A DNA stretch of 64,000 nucleotides from Rhodoferax sp. OV413 (GCF_900104385.1 NZ_FNJA01000001.1:470386-534385), one strand, 5' to 3'; counted from the first letter of the stretch, positions 41,230 to 50,770 are shown. The notes: generated by a model from the letters alone, not told the origin. Numbers and translations are program-made.

Positions 41230-43209
41230 ATGCGCTGGCTGAGCCCGTTCACCACCCTCCCCCGGGACAGCCGCGACACGCTGTTCCTGCTGGCCGTCAT
41301 CGCCTGGGTGGTGCTGCCGCAGGTGGGCAATCTGCCGTTGTGGTGCGCGGGCCTGGCGGCCGGCGTGCTGCTGTGGCGCGGCTGGCTGGCCTGGCGGTCC
41401 CGCCCGCTGCCCTCGCGCTGGTGGCTGCTGGCCTTGCTGGCCATCACCCTGGCGGCGACCTGGGCCACGCACAAGACCCTGCTGGGGCGCGATGCGGGCG
41501 TGACCCTGATCGTGCTGCTGCTGGCGCTGAAGACGCTGGAGCTGCGGGCCCGGCGCGATGCCTTTGTGGTGTTCTTCCTGGGCTTCTTCACCATGCTCAG
41601 CAACTTCTTTTTCTCGCAGTCGCTGCTCACCGCCGCGGCCATGCTGATCGCCCTGCTCGGCCTGCTGACGGCGCTGGTCAACGCCCATATGCCGGTCGAG
41701 AACAAGGCGCCGCTGCGCGAAGCCGCGCGCATCGCCGGCGGCATGGCGCTGCTGGGCGCGCCCATCATGGCCGTGCTGTTCATGCTGTTCCCGCGCATGG
41801 CGCCGCTGTGGGGCGTGCCCAGCGACGCCATGGCCGGGCGCAGCGGCCTGTCCAGCCAGATGGAGGTTGGCACCATGGCCAGCCTGGCGCTGGACGATGG
41901 CATCGCCATGCGGGTGCGCTTTGACGGCCGGCCGCCGGCCCAGACGGAGCTGTACTTCCGCGGCCCGGTGCTGTCGCTGTACGACGGGCGGACCTGGCGG
42001 CCGCAGTACAGCGACTTTGCGCGCCGGGCCGACAGCGATCTGCAGGTGTCCGGCCCAGCGGTGAATTACCAGGTGACGCTGGAGCCGAACAACCGCCCCT
42101 GGCTGCTGACGCTGGACGCCACACCCGAGCCCCCCACCCTGCCCGGCAATCTGGGCGCGGTGATGACGCCCGACCTGCAATGGCTTGCCAGCCGCCCGAT
42201 CAGCGATCTGACGCGCTACCAGGTGCAGAGCTACCCGCAGTTCCGCTACGGGCCGCAGCGGGCTAACCTGAGCCTGCAGGCTTTTGTAGACCTGCCGCCC
42301 GGCTTCAACCCGCGCACCCTGCAGCTGGCTGCAGAGATCCGCCGTGCCCAGCCCGGCGCCAACACCACCGCGTTGGTCCAAACCGTGTTGCAGCGCCTGC
42401 GCAGCGGCGGCTACACCTATACGCTGGAGCCCGGCGTCTACGGCCGCGACACCGCCGACGAATTCTGGTTCGACCGCAAAGAGGGATTTTGCGAGCACAT
42501 CGCCTCGTCCTTCGTGATCCTGATGCGGGCGCTGGACATACCGGCACGCATCGTCACCGGCTACCAGGGCGGTGAGCTCAACGGCGTGGACGGCTTCTGG
42601 GTGGTACGCCAGAGCGATGCCCATGCCTGGGCCGAGGTCTGGCAGGCCGACGGCGGCTGGACCCGGGTCGACCCGACCGGCGCGGTATCGCCGGGCCGCG
42701 TCGGCACGCTGCAACGGCTGCAAGCGCCGCGCGGCATCGTTGGCAACACCCTGGCCACCGTCAGCCCCGACGTGGCCAAGCGCCTGCGCGCCGCCTGGGA
42801 TGCGATGAACAACGGCTGGAACCAGTGGGTGCTGAACTACAGCCAAGGCAAGCAATTGGACCTGCTCAAGAACCTCGGTTTCAGCAGTCCGGAGTGGGAA
42901 GACCTGGGCAAAGTGCTGGCCGCCATAGTCGTGCTGGCCAGCCTGGGCGGAGCCGCCTGGGCCCAGTGGGACCGGCGCCAGCACGACCCCTGGCTGCGCC
43001 TGCTGCAAGCCGCGCGACGCAAGCTGCTGCAAGCCGGCGTGGCCGTGCCCGACAACGCCCCGCCCCGGCAGATGGCGGCGCTGGCGCAAGACCACCCAGC
43101 TGTTCGCGACTGGCTGCTGCAAATGGAAGCCCAGCGCTACGCGCCACACACCCCGCACAGCCTGGCGACGCTGCGGCGCGGCTTCAAACGCCTGGTGTGG
43201 CCACACTAA
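41230..43209 (+). CDS. tgpA: Transglutaminase-like membrane protein (TgpA-type, DUF3488)
   Basis: A 659-residue protein. Five or six N-terminal membrane segments (DUF3488) are followed by a periplasmic transglutaminase core with Cys in KEGFCEHIASS, His in DAHAWAEVW and Asp in RVDPTG. A C-terminal membrane helix and cytoplasmic tail complete it. In Pseudomonas TgpA is essential and envelope-linked; the substrate is unknown. It is the last gene of the moxR operon, separated from the DUF58 gene by the repeat. Confidence 0.92.
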   Translation: MRWLSPFTTLPRDSRDTLFLLAVIAWVVLPQVGNLPLWCAGLAAGVLLWRGWLAWRSRPLPSRWWLLALLAITLAATWATHKTLLGRDAGVTLIVLLLALKTLELRARRDAFVVFFLGFFTMLSNFFFSQSLLTAAAMLIALLGLLTALVNAHMPVENKAPLREAARIAGGMALLGAPIMAVLFMLFPRMAPLWGVPSDAMAGRSGLSSQMEVGTMASLALDDGIAMRVRFDGRPPAQTELYFRGPVLSLYDGRTWRPQYSDFARRADSDLQVSGPAVNYQVTLEPNNRPWLLTLDATPEPPTLPGNLGAVMTPDLQWLASRPISDLTRYQVQSYPQFRYGPQRANLSLQAFVDLPPGFNPRTLQLAAEIRRAQPGANTTALVQTVLQRLRSGGYTYTLEPGVYGRDTADEFWFDRKEGFCEHIASSFVILMRALDIPARIVTGYQGGELNGVDGFWVVRQSDAHAWAEVWQADGGWTRVDPTGAVSPGRVGTLQRLQAPRGIVGNTLATVSPDVAKRLRAAWDAMNNGWNQWVLNYSQGKQLDLLKNLGFSSPEWEDLGKVLAAIVVLASLGGAAWAQWDRRQHDPWLRLLQAARRKLLQAGVAVPDNAPPRQMAALAQDHPAVRDWLLQMEAQRYAPHTPHSLATLRRGFKRLVWPH

Positions 43210-43235
43210 ACTCGGGCGGCCACCTTTCTAACGCC

Positions 43236-44321
43236 ATGTACAAACTTCTCTCGATTGCTCTTGTTTTAATAGCTGCCTGCGCATTCCCTGCCTGCGCCAA
43301 ACCCCTAAAAACCGTAAAAAACAAGACGACCACCGCGGCCAGCCCCAGCGGCCCGCTGTACGCCAGCCGGGACGACGCCATGGCCGCAGCCGATGACATC
43401 GCCGACCGCCGCGGCCTGGACCCGGCCTGGGTGCGCCAGACCCTGGGCCAGGCCCGCTTCATTGCCAGCGTGCCCAAGCTGATGGCGCCTGCGCCCAAGG
43501 GCACGGTCAAGAACTGGAAGGTCTACCGCAGCCGCTTCATCGACCCGGTGCGGATTGCCGCCGGCGTGCGCTTCTGGCAGGCCAACCGCGCCACGCTGGA
43601 GCAGGCTGAAAAAGAATACGGCGTGCCGGCCGAGATCATCGTCGGCATCCTGGGTGTGGAGACGATTTACGGCCAGAACATGGGCAACTTCCGCGTGCTC
43701 GACGCGCTGGCCACCCTGGCCTTCGACTTCCCCACCAGCCACCCGCGCGCCAAGGAGCGCAGCGCCTACTTCAAAGGTGAGCTCGAGCAATACCTGAGCC
43801 TGACCCAGCGCGCCAACATCGCCCCCTTGAGCCTGCGCGGCAGCTATGCGGGCGCCATGGGCTTGCCGCAGTTCATGCCCACCAGTTGGGCCCACTACGC
43901 GGTGGACTTCGACGGCGACAGCCGCGTCGATCTGTTCAACAGCCCGGCCGACGCGATTGGCTCGGTGGCCAGCTATTTCAAGGCGTTCCACTGGCAGACC
44001 GGTATGCCCACCCACTACCCGGTGCAGTTCGACACGAAGACTCTGGACATGGACGCGTTGATGGCGCCCGACATCCTGCCCACCTTCAGCCTGGCCAGCT
44101 TCCAGGCCAAGGGCGCGGTGCTGGACGGCGCGGCCCTGCAGCACAACGGCCCGCTGGCACTGATCGAGCTGCAGAACGGCGGCGACCCGCCCGAGTTTGT
44201 TGCCGGCACCGAGAACTTCTACGCCATCACCCGCTACAACTGGAGCAGCTACTACGCGATGGCGGTGATCGAGCTGGGGCGTGAAGTCGCGGCAGCCTTC
44301 AAAGCCAGGGGTGGGCAATGA
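43236..44321 (+). CDS. mltB: Membrane-bound lytic murein transglycosylase B-like
   Basis: A 361-residue protein with a signal sequence (LLSIALVLIAACAFPACA) and the MltB domain: PAEIIVGILGVETIYGQNMGNFRVLDALATLAFD (catalytic Glu in GVETIYG) and GSYAGAMGLPQFMPTSWAHYAVDFDGD. It cleaves peptidoglycan to anhydromuropeptides. The Cys near residue 20 could be a lipobox, though PACA is only a loose match. The signal-peptide codons overlap a stretch matching the genome's palindromic repeat. Its TGA overlaps the next ATG. Confidence 0.92.
   Translation: MYKLLSIALVLIAACAFPACAKPLKTVKNKTTTAASPSGPLYASRDDAMAAADDIADRRGLDPAWVRQTLGQARFIASVPKLMAPAPKGTVKNWKVYRSRFIDPVRIAAGVRFWQANRATLEQAEKEYGVPAEIIVGILGVETIYGQNMGNFRVLDALATLAFDFPTSHPRAKERSAYFKGELEQYLSLTQRANIAPLSLRGSYAGAMGLPQFMPTSWAHYAVDFDGDSRVDLFNSPADAIGSVASYFKAFHWQTGMPTHYPVQFDTKTLDMDALMAPDILPTFSLASFQAKGAVLDGAALQHNGPLALIELQNGGDPPEFVAGTENFYAITRYNWSSYYAMAVIELGREVAAAFKARGGQ
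43263..43302 (-). repeat. Palindromic repeat within the mltB signal-peptide codons (candidate)
   Basis: GTTTTAATAGCTGCCTGCGC matches one arm of the repeat, followed by CCTGCCTGCGCC. It is translated as the hydrophobic signal segment (LIAACAFPACA). Confidence 0.5.
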
Positions 44322-45334
44322 GCCGCGGGCTACGCGCACTGCTGCTGGCCGCAGCCACCTTGCTGGCATCAGCGGTAGGTGCACAAGCTGCACAACCTTT
44401 TGCACCCGACACCCAGGGCCGGATTGAATTCAACAGCTTCACGCCGAAAACCATGTTCGACCTGGCGCGGGAACGGCGCCAGAACTGGGCCGGGCAAAAG
44501 GTCTGGGGCGACCTGAGCCTGCCCGCCAACGGCGATGCCGCTGTACCCGCCATCGTGCTGATGCACGGCAGCGGTGGCATCGAGAAAAGCATGGCCCAGT
44601 GGGTTGATGCCTTCAACAGTATCGGCGTGGCGACTTTCGTCGTCAGCAGCTTCGAGCCGCGCGGCGTAAAGCGTACGGCCGAAGACCAGTCGCTGGTGCC
44701 CGCCTCGGCGACCCTGGCCGATGGCCTGCTGGCGCTGCAGCTGCTGGCCAGCCACCCCCACATCGATGCCACGCGCATAGGCGTAATGGGCTTTTCGCGC
44801 GGTGGTTCGGACGCCTTCCGCAGTGCGCTGGAGCCGCTGCGCAAAGCCGTACTGAAGTCGGACCTGAAGTTTGCGCTGCACATCGCCGCCTATGCAGGTT
44901 GCAACCAGGTCTACTGGTCGCCGAACACGACACGTGCACCGATGCTGAACCTGGTCGGCAAGGACGACGACTATGTCGGCGCCGAGCCCTGCGAACAGCT
45001 GGCCCAAAAATATGCCGACGCCGGCAGCGCCATCCGCACCATCGCCTACCCCCGCGCCGGCCATTCCTGGGACGCGACCTACCAAGTATTCTTTCTGCCA
45101 AACGCCACTTCTGGCCTTCCCTGCGGCGTGGTGCGCTGGGACATCGACAACTGGACCATCACGGCCGAGCGCAGCGGCAGCACCATCGCCCCGGATCAAC
45201 TGGGCGCCTTCTTCAATGGCTGCGTGCAGCGCGGCGCGCACGTAGGTCGCAACGAGCAAGCCTTCCGCCAGTCGCGCAGCGATGCGCAAGAATTCGTGCG
45301 TAGCATCTTTTCTGCGGGCAAACCAGCTCCCTGA
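44318..45334 (+). CDS. Secreted dienelactone-hydrolase-like alpha/beta hydrolase
   Basis: A 338-residue protein with a signal peptide cleaved near VGAQA (residue about 24). The hydrolase fold shows IVLMHGSGGIEKSM (oxyanion), nucleophile GFSRGGSD, acid region LVGKDDDYVG and catalytic His in AGHSWD. A Cys pair may stabilise it. It is coupled to mltB (ATGA). The substrate is unknown. Confidence 0.82.
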   Translation: MSRGLRALLLAAATLLASAVGAQAAQPFAPDTQGRIEFNSFTPKTMFDLARERRQNWAGQKVWGDLSLPANGDAAVPAIVLMHGSGGIEKSMAQWVDAFNSIGVATFVVSSFEPRGVKRTAEDQSLVPASATLADGLLALQLLASHPHIDATRIGVMGFSRGGSDAFRSALEPLRKAVLKSDLKFALHIAAYAGCNQVYWSPNTTRAPMLNLVGKDDDYVGAEPCEQLAQKYADAGSAIRTIAYPRAGHSWDATYQVFFLPNATSGLPCGVVRWDIDNWTITAERSGSTIAPDQLGAFFNGCVQRGAHVGRNEQAFRQSRSDAQEFVRSIFSAGKPAP

Positions 45335-45495
45335 ACAGCCTGGGCAGGCGTTGCAAAACCACGAATGCAGTCGCCCAAGAGGCTCGACTAAATCACGCAA
45401 GCGGGTTGAAGTTTCGGAATGCTGTTTGTTTTCAACGGCTTACGCGTGTCGCCATGTAACACTGCGTAACAGACAAAACAAACGAAGGAACCCCG

Positions 45496-46059
45496 ATGCG
45501 TTTACTCACCAAACTTCTGGCCACATCGGCCATTGCATTCGCTGGCATGGCCCAGGCCACTGTCGTCACGTTCGAAGACCTGCATGGTCAAAGCGCCCTG
45601 GCATCCAACTATGCCGGACTGACCTGGGGCAATGGCTGGACTTACTACGATTGGGCTCAGTCTTCCTACAACGCTTCATCGGGCAATGTTCGCATTTACA
45701 ACTACAACCCTGCTAAGGATTTTTTCAAATTTTCCAGTGACGTCGTTTTTGACGGTGCATTCTTCGCCGGATTCGATGGTGCAACGTTCCAGCTGTATAA
45801 CAACGGCCAACTGGTCCATACCTCATCCACGCTCGGCCTGTCCAGCACTCCGACGTTCCTGTCCTCCGGCTACGGCGGTCTGATCGATGAAGTTCGACTG
45901 CTAGCGAATAACGGGCAATTTGTCATGGACGACGTGACTTACCATTCAGTTGCAGTGGCGCGCGATGTCGCCAACGCGGTTCCCGAGCCCAGTTCGTTGG
46001 CCTTGATGGGACTGGGTCTGGTGGGGCTGATGGCTGTGCGCCGCCGCGTAAAAACCTGA
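45496..46059 (+). CDS. PEP-CTERM sorting-signal protein
   Basis: A 187-residue exported protein with a signal peptide ending AQA near residue 22 and a C-terminal PEP-CTERM tag (VPEPSSLALMGLGLVGLMAV, then RRRVK). PEP-CTERM proteins are processed by exosortase and often matrix-associated. The body (TVVTFEDLHGQSALASNYAGLTWGN, then YNYNPAKDFFKF and FDGATFQLYNNGQ) resembles extracellular carbohydrate- or calcium-binding beta sandwiches. It stands alone, with a strong terminator behind it. An exosortase gene is expected elsewhere. Confidence 0.93.
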   Translation: MRLLTKLLATSAIAFAGMAQATVVTFEDLHGQSALASNYAGLTWGNGWTYYDWAQSSYNASSGNVRIYNYNPAKDFFKFSSDVVFDGAFFAGFDGATFQLYNNGQLVHTSSTLGLSSTPTFLSSGYGGLIDEVRLLANNGQFVMDDVTYHSVAVARDVANAVPEPSSLALMGLGLVGLMAVRRRVKT

Positions 46060-46072
46060 GTCTTGCCTGCAC

Positions 46073-46103
46073 CGTAAAAAGCGCCCACTGGGCGCTTTTT
46101 ACG
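46073..46103. terminator. Bidirectional intrinsic terminator after the PEP-CTERM gene
   Basis: CGTAAAAAGCGCCC and GGGCGCTTTTTACG form a perfect 14-bp stem around ACT, with A and T runs inside the stem ends. Confidence 0.9.
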
Positions 46104-46217
46104 TGGGGCCGCTGTTGTTAGCAAGCCTCTGTAAACATGGGTAAAGCACGTGCTCTCCTACAGCCGAAAACCGGGCTTACCGGTCCAATCAAAGAGTGGT
46201 TTTTTAAGGAGCATCCC

Positions 46218-46646
46218 ATGAAAAAAACAGCACTCACTGCCGCATTCACGGCCGCCGCTCTGACCCTCAGCAGCCTGGCATTCGCCCAGGGCAACTCGGG
46301 TGGTCGTGGCGACCAGGAGCTGCCCCGGCATGGCAAACCGCCCAGCCACTCCAACGCCCGCCCGGGCGAGCACAACCAGCGGCCCGGCCCGCAGCGCATG
46401 GAGACACAGCAACACAACGGCCCCGGCCAGGCGCAATCGCGCGGCGCAGGGCCGGACCATCGCTTCCACAAGGGGGGCCGTTTGCCGGCCGAATACCGCA
46501 ACCGCCAGTACGTGGTGGACGACTGGCGTGGTCACCACCTGCATGCGCCACCGCGCGGATACCACTGGGTGCAGACCGGCGGCGACTATGTGCTGGTGGC
46601 CATCACCACCGGCATCATTGCGCAGATCATGTTGGGTAACTTCTAA
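46218..46646 (+). CDS. RcnB-family periplasmic protein
   Basis: A 142-residue exported protein with a signal peptide cleaved at AFAQ (residue about 23). The middle is disordered, rich in Gly/Pro/His/Gln (about 24-85). The C-terminal RcnB domain reads LPAEYRNRQYVVDDWRGHHL, then PPRGYHWVQTGGDYVLVAI. RcnB proteins modulate periplasmic nickel/cobalt. The His-rich linker suggests metal binding. AAGGAG precedes the ATG. Confidence 0.88.
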   Translation: MKKTALTAAFTAAALTLSSLAFAQGNSGGRGDQELPRHGKPPSHSNARPGEHNQRPGPQRMETQQHNGPGQAQSRGAGPDHRFHKGGRLPAEYRNRQYVVDDWRGHHLHAPPRGYHWVQTGGDYVLVAITTGIIAQIMLGNF

Positions 46647-46672
46647 GCTCTGACCAGACCATGGCATCCATG

Positions 46673-46701
46673 AAAAAGCCGCTCTCGGGAGCGGCTTTTT
46701 T
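46673..46701. terminator. Intrinsic terminator between the rcnB-like and marR genes
   Basis: AAAAAGCCGCTC and GAGCGGCTTTTT pair around TCGG; flanking A and T runs let it serve both convergent genes. Confidence 0.9.
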
Positions 46702-46719
46702 CGTTCTGCAGCAACCGAC

Positions 46720-47166
46720 TCAACGCCCTTGGCGCTTGCGCGAATCGGGCTCGACAAACTTGCGCAACAGCCGCAGCAGCTCCTCGCGCTCCCCTGCCTC
46801 CAAGCCCCCAAGCAACGTGGACTGCATCTGCGCCATGCCCGCCACCAGGGTGCCCAGCAAGGCCGCGCCTGCCGGCGTGAGCGCCAGGCTGCGCTGGCCG
46901 CGGGCCAGCACGGCGCGGGTGATCCAGCCTTTGGTTTCCAGCCGCGCGGCGATGTCGGCGGTGGTGGATGTGTCCAGCGCCACCTCCAGCGCCAGCGTGC
47001 TCTGGTCTATGCCCGGCTTGTCCTGCAGCACCCGCATCAGCGCGTACTGCACGGGCGTAACTTCACGGCCCAGATGCTCATGGAAACTGGCCACCGATAT
47101 CTGGTGGGCGCGGCGGATCAGATGGCCGGGTTGGTCTTGCAGTCCGATCAGGGTGGGTTCAGGCAT
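46720..47166 (-). CDS. MarR-family regulator of the vanAB operon
   Basis: A 148-residue MarR protein with a winged HTH (LTPVQYALMRVLQDKPGIDQSTLALEVALDTSTTADIAARLETKGWITR). It begins 3 bases after vanB ends, on the same strand, so the operon is vanA-vanB-marR. A role as the aromatic-acid-responsive repressor of vanAB is likely; an inverted repeat over the vanA promoter is a candidate site. Confidence 0.87.
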   Translation of the reverse strand: MPEPTLIGLQDQPGHLIRRAHQISVASFHEHLGREVTPVQYALMRVLQDKPGIDQSTLALEVALDTSTTADIAARLETKGWITRAVLARGQRSLALTPAGAALLGTLVAGMAQMQSTLLGGLEAGEREELLRLLRKFVEPDSRKRQGR

Positions 47167-47169
47167 GTG

Positions 47170-48135
47170 TCACAAATCCAGCACTAAAAGAGCTGATTTT
47201 GACCGAGAGCAGCAGGGGGTGAACTGGTCGTTGGCAGCCTGCTCTTCCGGTGTCAGGTACATGTCCTTGTGGTCGGGCTCGCCCTCCAGCACACGGGTCA
47301 GGCAGGTGCCGCACACGCCTTGCTCGCAGGACATGGGAATCTCCACCCCGGCCAGTGCCAGCGCCTTGGCCACGGTCTGGTCGGCGGCGATGCGTACCAC
47401 CCGGCCCGAGCTGGCCAGCTTGACGTCGAAGCTGGCATCGTCATCCGACTTGACCACCTCGGCCGAAAAGAATTCGTAATGCAACTGGGTCTCCGGCCAG
47501 CCGCTGGCGCGCGCCGTTTGCAACACCGCGTCCATGAAGCCCTTGGGCCCGCAAACATAAAGGTGCACACCCGGCTGCGGCTCGGCCAGCAGATCGGGCA
47601 GCGACAGCTTTTGCACACTGGCGCCATCGTCGAAATGAAAATGCACCTGGGATGCAAAACCCGATGCACGGATGCGCTCGTAAAACGCAGTGCGCTCCTG
47701 CGAACGGCTGCAGTAGTGCATCTCGAACGGCGCGGCGCTGGCGGCCAGGCGTTCGGCCATGCACAGAATCGGCGTGATGCCTATGCCGCCGGCCAGCAGC
47801 AGGCTGCGGCTGGCAGCGTGCGCCAACGGGAAGTGGTTCTTGGGCGCACTGATCTGCAGCACATCGCCCTCCTGCACCGCGTCGTGCATCGCCTGCGAGC
47901 CGCCGCGCGATGCCGGGTCGCGCAGCACGCCGATCAGGTAGCGGTGGGTTTCGCTGGCGTCGTTGCACAGCGAATACTGGCGCGTCAACCCGCCGGGCAG
48001 ATGCACATCCACATGCGAACCGGCCGAAAAGCCCGGCAGCGCCGCGCCGTCGGTGGCGACCAGCTCATAGCTGCAGATGTCCAGCGCTTCCTGCGACTTG
48101 CGCGCCACGCGGACGCTGATCTTGGCCGAGTTCAT
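47170..48135 (-). CDS. vanB: Vanillate O-demethylase reductase subunit VanB
   Basis: A 321-residue phthalate-dioxygenase-reductase-type protein. The FMN domain is RQYSLCNDASET, the NAD domain LLLAGGIGITPILCM with YVCGPKGFMDAV. A C-terminal plant-type [2Fe-2S] cluster uses CEQGVCGTCLTR and the late CC. It passes electrons from NADH to VanA. Its start overlaps the vanA stop. Confidence 0.9.
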   Translation of the reverse strand: MNSAKISVRVARKSQEALDICSYELVATDGAALPGFSAGSHVDVHLPGGLTRQYSLCNDASETHRYLIGVLRDPASRGGSQAMHDAVQEGDVLQISAPKNHFPLAHAASRSLLLAGGIGITPILCMAERLAASAAPFEMHYCSRSQERTAFYERIRASGFASQVHFHFDDGASVQKLSLPDLLAEPQPGVHLYVCGPKGFMDAVLQTARASGWPETQLHYEFFSAEVVKSDDDASFDVKLASSGRVVRIAADQTVAKALALAGVEIPMSCEQGVCGTCLTRVLEGEPDHKDMYLTPEEQAANDQFTPCCSRSKSALLVLDL

Positions 48136-49172
48136 GCTGTCACCTGCGGTGCTTCGGCAGCCAGCAAGCGCTCTATCACCTTGCGCGACTGCACGCCGCC
48201 GGAGTCGATGTTCAGCATCAGCAGCTTGCGGCTAGGGTGGGCCAGCAGGTTGCGCTGCTGCTTCTCCAGCATCTCCAAGTCTTCGCTGAAGATCTTGCCT
48301 TGGCCTTCGCGGATACTGGCGGTCAGTTCGGCGTCATCGGGTTTGAAGTTGCGGGCCATGCCCCAGAAGTACCAGATCGAGGTCTCGGTCTCAGGCGTGA
48401 TGAAGTCGACCACGATGGAAGATGCCTTGTGCTGGGCCGGCGCGTCGTAGCCGCCGTGGCCTGCATGGGCCACGCCGACCTCGATCATCACGTGGCTGGG
48501 CGGGGTAAAGCGGCAGATCTGCCAGCGGTCCACCGGCACATCGTCGGCCAGGCCATTGCCGCGCAGCGCCATGCGCCAGAACGGCGGTGCAAAGATGTTT
48601 TCCATGTGCCGGCTGGTCACCACCTCATCGCCGTGGACCTCGGTTTTGGTAGGCGTCTCGTCGATCTCCTTCTGGCCGATGCTCGAAGCATGCACATAGG
48701 TTTCGTGTGTCAGGTCCATCAGGTTGTCAACCATCAGCCGGTAGTCGCAATTGATGTGGAACAGGCCGCCGCCATAGGCCCAGGTGGGGTTCTCGGCCCA
48801 CTCCAGGTGGTGCAGCTTGCTTTCATCGGCCTGGGCGATGTCGCCGGGCCAGACCCAGATGAAGCCGTAGCGCTCGATGGCGGCAAACGCGCGGATCGCC
48901 GGGAAGCCGCGCACCCGCTGGCCGGGCATGGCCACGGTCTTGCCGTCGCAACCCATTTCCAGACCGTGGTAGCCGCAGACCAGCTTGCCGTCTTCCACCT
49001 TGCCCAGCGACAGCGGCGCGCCGCGGTGCGGGCAGAAGTCCTCTAGCGCGGTGACCTTGCCTTCGGGTCCACGGTAGAACACCATGGACTCGCCGCAGAT
49101 CTTGCGGCCCAGGGGCTTGTCTTGGATGTCATCGGGGGTGCAGGCGACGTACCAGGCGTTTTTAGGGAACAT
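48132..49172 (-). CDS. vanA: Vanillate O-demethylase oxygenase subunit VanA
   Basis: A 346-residue Rieske oxygenase with Rieske motif CPHRGAPLSLGKVEDGKLVC and GYHG, and mononuclear iron site NLMDLTHETYVH (Asp/His). It demethylates vanillate to protocatechuate, which joins the same ring-cleavage pathway as quinate/shikimate. It leads the vanA-vanB-marR operon; related O-demethylases acting on other methoxyaromatics are possible. Confidence 0.9.
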   Translation of the reverse strand: MFPKNAWYVACTPDDIQDKPLGRKICGESMVFYRGPEGKVTALEDFCPHRGAPLSLGKVEDGKLVCGYHGLEMGCDGKTVAMPGQRVRGFPAIRAFAAIERYGFIWVWPGDIAQADESKLHHLEWAENPTWAYGGGLFHINCDYRLMVDNLMDLTHETYVHASSIGQKEIDETPTKTEVHGDEVVTSRHMENIFAPPFWRMALRGNGLADDVPVDRWQICRFTPPSHVMIEVGVAHAGHGGYDAPAQHKASSIVVDFITPETETSIWYFWGMARNFKPDDAELTASIREGQGKIFSEDLEMLEKQQRNLLAHPSRKLLMLNIDSGGVQSRKVIERLLAAEAPQVTA

Positions 49173-49247
49173 GGCGGATTGCTTCCATCGTTGGCTGCAT
49201 GTTTGGAGAGGATGCATCGCCTGCAGCACGGTTTGACGATCAGCATC

Positions 49248-49263
49248 CTGAATGTAGATTCAG
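49248..49263. promoter_or_regulatory. Inverted repeat at the vanA promoter
   Basis: CTGAATGTAGATTCAG (6-4-6) lies 76 bases upstream of vanA and overlaps a minus-strand TATACT -10 candidate (49262-49267). The position suits a MarR-type repressor. The rest of the 49173-49459 gap holds only a palindromic repeat. Confidence 0.55.
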
Positions 49264-49362
49264 TATACGGATCGTTGGCTCGCTTAAAACCTAGCAATTA
49301 CCCTAGGATCTCGAAATTGGGGAGGTAAAGTTCAGGCCAGGGCCTGGGTGAGAAATTGGGGT

Positions 49363-49415
49363 TAAATCAGGCTCTAGCGCTTATTCTGCCTGCGCTAGCA
49401 GCTATCAAAACTATA
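49363..49415 (+). repeat. GCGC palindromic repeat (copy 8), closest to consensus
   Basis: AATCAGGCTCTAGCGCTTAT, then CTGCGCTAGCAGCTATCAAA; CTAGCGC and GCGCTAG are perfectly complementary. It lies between vanA and the chemoreceptor gene. Confidence 0.88.
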
Positions 49416-49459
49416 GTTTTCACCCACCGGCATTGCACCGGTGGGTAACCGAACGGCGC

Positions 49460-50689
49460 TTACACCTTGAAGGTATCGACCGAAGCCTGCAGCTGCTCGA
49501 CCTGGGTCGCCATAGACGCGGCGGCGGCGGCAGTTTCCTCGACCAGCGATGCGTTTTGCTGGGTCACTGCCTCCAGCTGCACCACGGCCTGGTTCACGTG
49601 TTCGATACCGGTGCTTTGCTGCGCCGAGGCATCGGCCATTTCGGACAGCACAGCCGTGACCTGCTGCACCGCCTGCACGATTTCCTGCATGGTGCGACCG
49701 GCCAGGTCGACGCGCTGCGCGCCGCTTTCCACCTGCTGTACCGAGTCGCCGATCAGGCCCTTGATCTCCTTGGCGGCATCGGCGCTGCGCTGCGCCAGGG
49801 TGCGCACCTCGCTGGCCACCACCGCAAAGCCACGGCCTTGCTCGCCTGCGCGGGCGGCTTCCACCGCAGCGTTCAGCGCCAGGATATTGGTCTGGAAGGC
49901 AATGCCTTCGATGACCTCGATGATGTCGACAATCTTCTTCGAGCTGCGGCTGATGGCGTCCATGGTCTCGACCACTTCGCCCACCGCATCACCACCGCGC
50001 TGGGCGATCTTGGACGCATTGGCGGCCAGGCCGTTGGCCACCTGCTCGCGCTGGGCGTTCTGCCGCACGGTGGCGGTCAGCTGCTCCATGCTGGCCGCGG
50101 TTTCTTCCAGCGACGAAGCCTGGGTTTCGGTACGCGCCGACAGGTCGGCATTGCCGGCGGCGATTTCTTTGGAGGCCAACAGGATCGATCCGGTGGAATC
50201 CTTGATGCTGGTGACCAGCTCGGTCAGCTTGTCCTCCATGTCGCCCATGGAGTTCAACAGCTTGCCAAATTCGCCGCCCCGGTTGCTCTCAAAATCCTGG
50301 CTCAAGTCGCCCGACGCCACGGTGTCGGCGATCAACAGGGCTTCTTGTAGCGGGCCGGAAATACTGTTGCCGAGCAAAATGGCGATAGTGGCACCCAGCA
50401 CCACCGTCACGCCGCCCAGGGCCACCAACAGCGTGGTAGTGGACGAGATGTAGGCGTCCTGGGCTGCCGCATCTTTTTGCAGCTGCTGCTTCTGCAGATC
50501 CACCATCTCGTTCACCGTGGCCGCGGCCGCGCTCTTCGCCAGGCCGTCTTGCAATGTCCGGCGGTTCATTTGCGCAAGCTCACCAAAGCGCAGCGTGGCC
50601 ACCGTAACGATCACCACCAACAGAGCGAGCACCAGCGCGAAGCCGAGGTTCAGGCGCGTGGACACTTTCATGTTTGAGAAAAACGGCAT
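49460..50689 (-). CDS. Methyl-accepting chemotaxis protein with a shortened sensor domain
   Basis: A 409-residue chemoreceptor. TM1 is near residues 14-33 and TM2 near 85-105, leaving only about 50 periplasmic residues instead of the roughly 150 of a four-helix-bundle receptor. The retained part ([25 protein letters not shown]) looks like the last sensor helix. HAMP and the full signalling domain follow, including [37 protein letters not shown]. Signalling is intact, but ligand binding is probably altered or lost. Confidence 0.9.
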   Translation of the reverse strand: MPFFSNMKVSTRLNLGFALVLALLVVIVTVATLRFGELAQMNRRTLQDGLAKSAAAATVNEMVDLQKQQLQKDAAAQDAYISSTTTLLVALGGVTVVLGATIAILLGNSISGPLQEALLIADTVASGDLSQDFESNRGGEFGKLLNSMGDMEDKLTELVTSIKDSTGSILLASKEIAAGNADLSARTETQASSLEETAASMEQLTATVRQNAQREQVANGLAANASKIAQRGGDAVGEVVETMDAISRSSKKIVDIIEVIEGIAFQTNILALNAAVEAARAGEQGRGFAVVASEVRTLAQRSADAAKEIKGLIGDSVQQVESGAQRVDLAGRTMQEIVQAVQQVTAVLSEMADASAQQSTGIEHVNQAVVQLEAVTQQNASLVEETAAAAASMATQVEQLQASVDTFKV

Positions 50690-50770
50690 TTTTAGATTTC
50701 CAAAAATTGATGACGCAGTGTAACTAATTGCAACACATTGACAGCTAGCTGTCGGTCCACGCAACACGGG

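Noticed and set aside
41209-43206. 665-codon minus-strand frame opposite the transglutaminase gene
   Set aside because: Antisense shadow; Gln/His/Arg-rich and without any domain.
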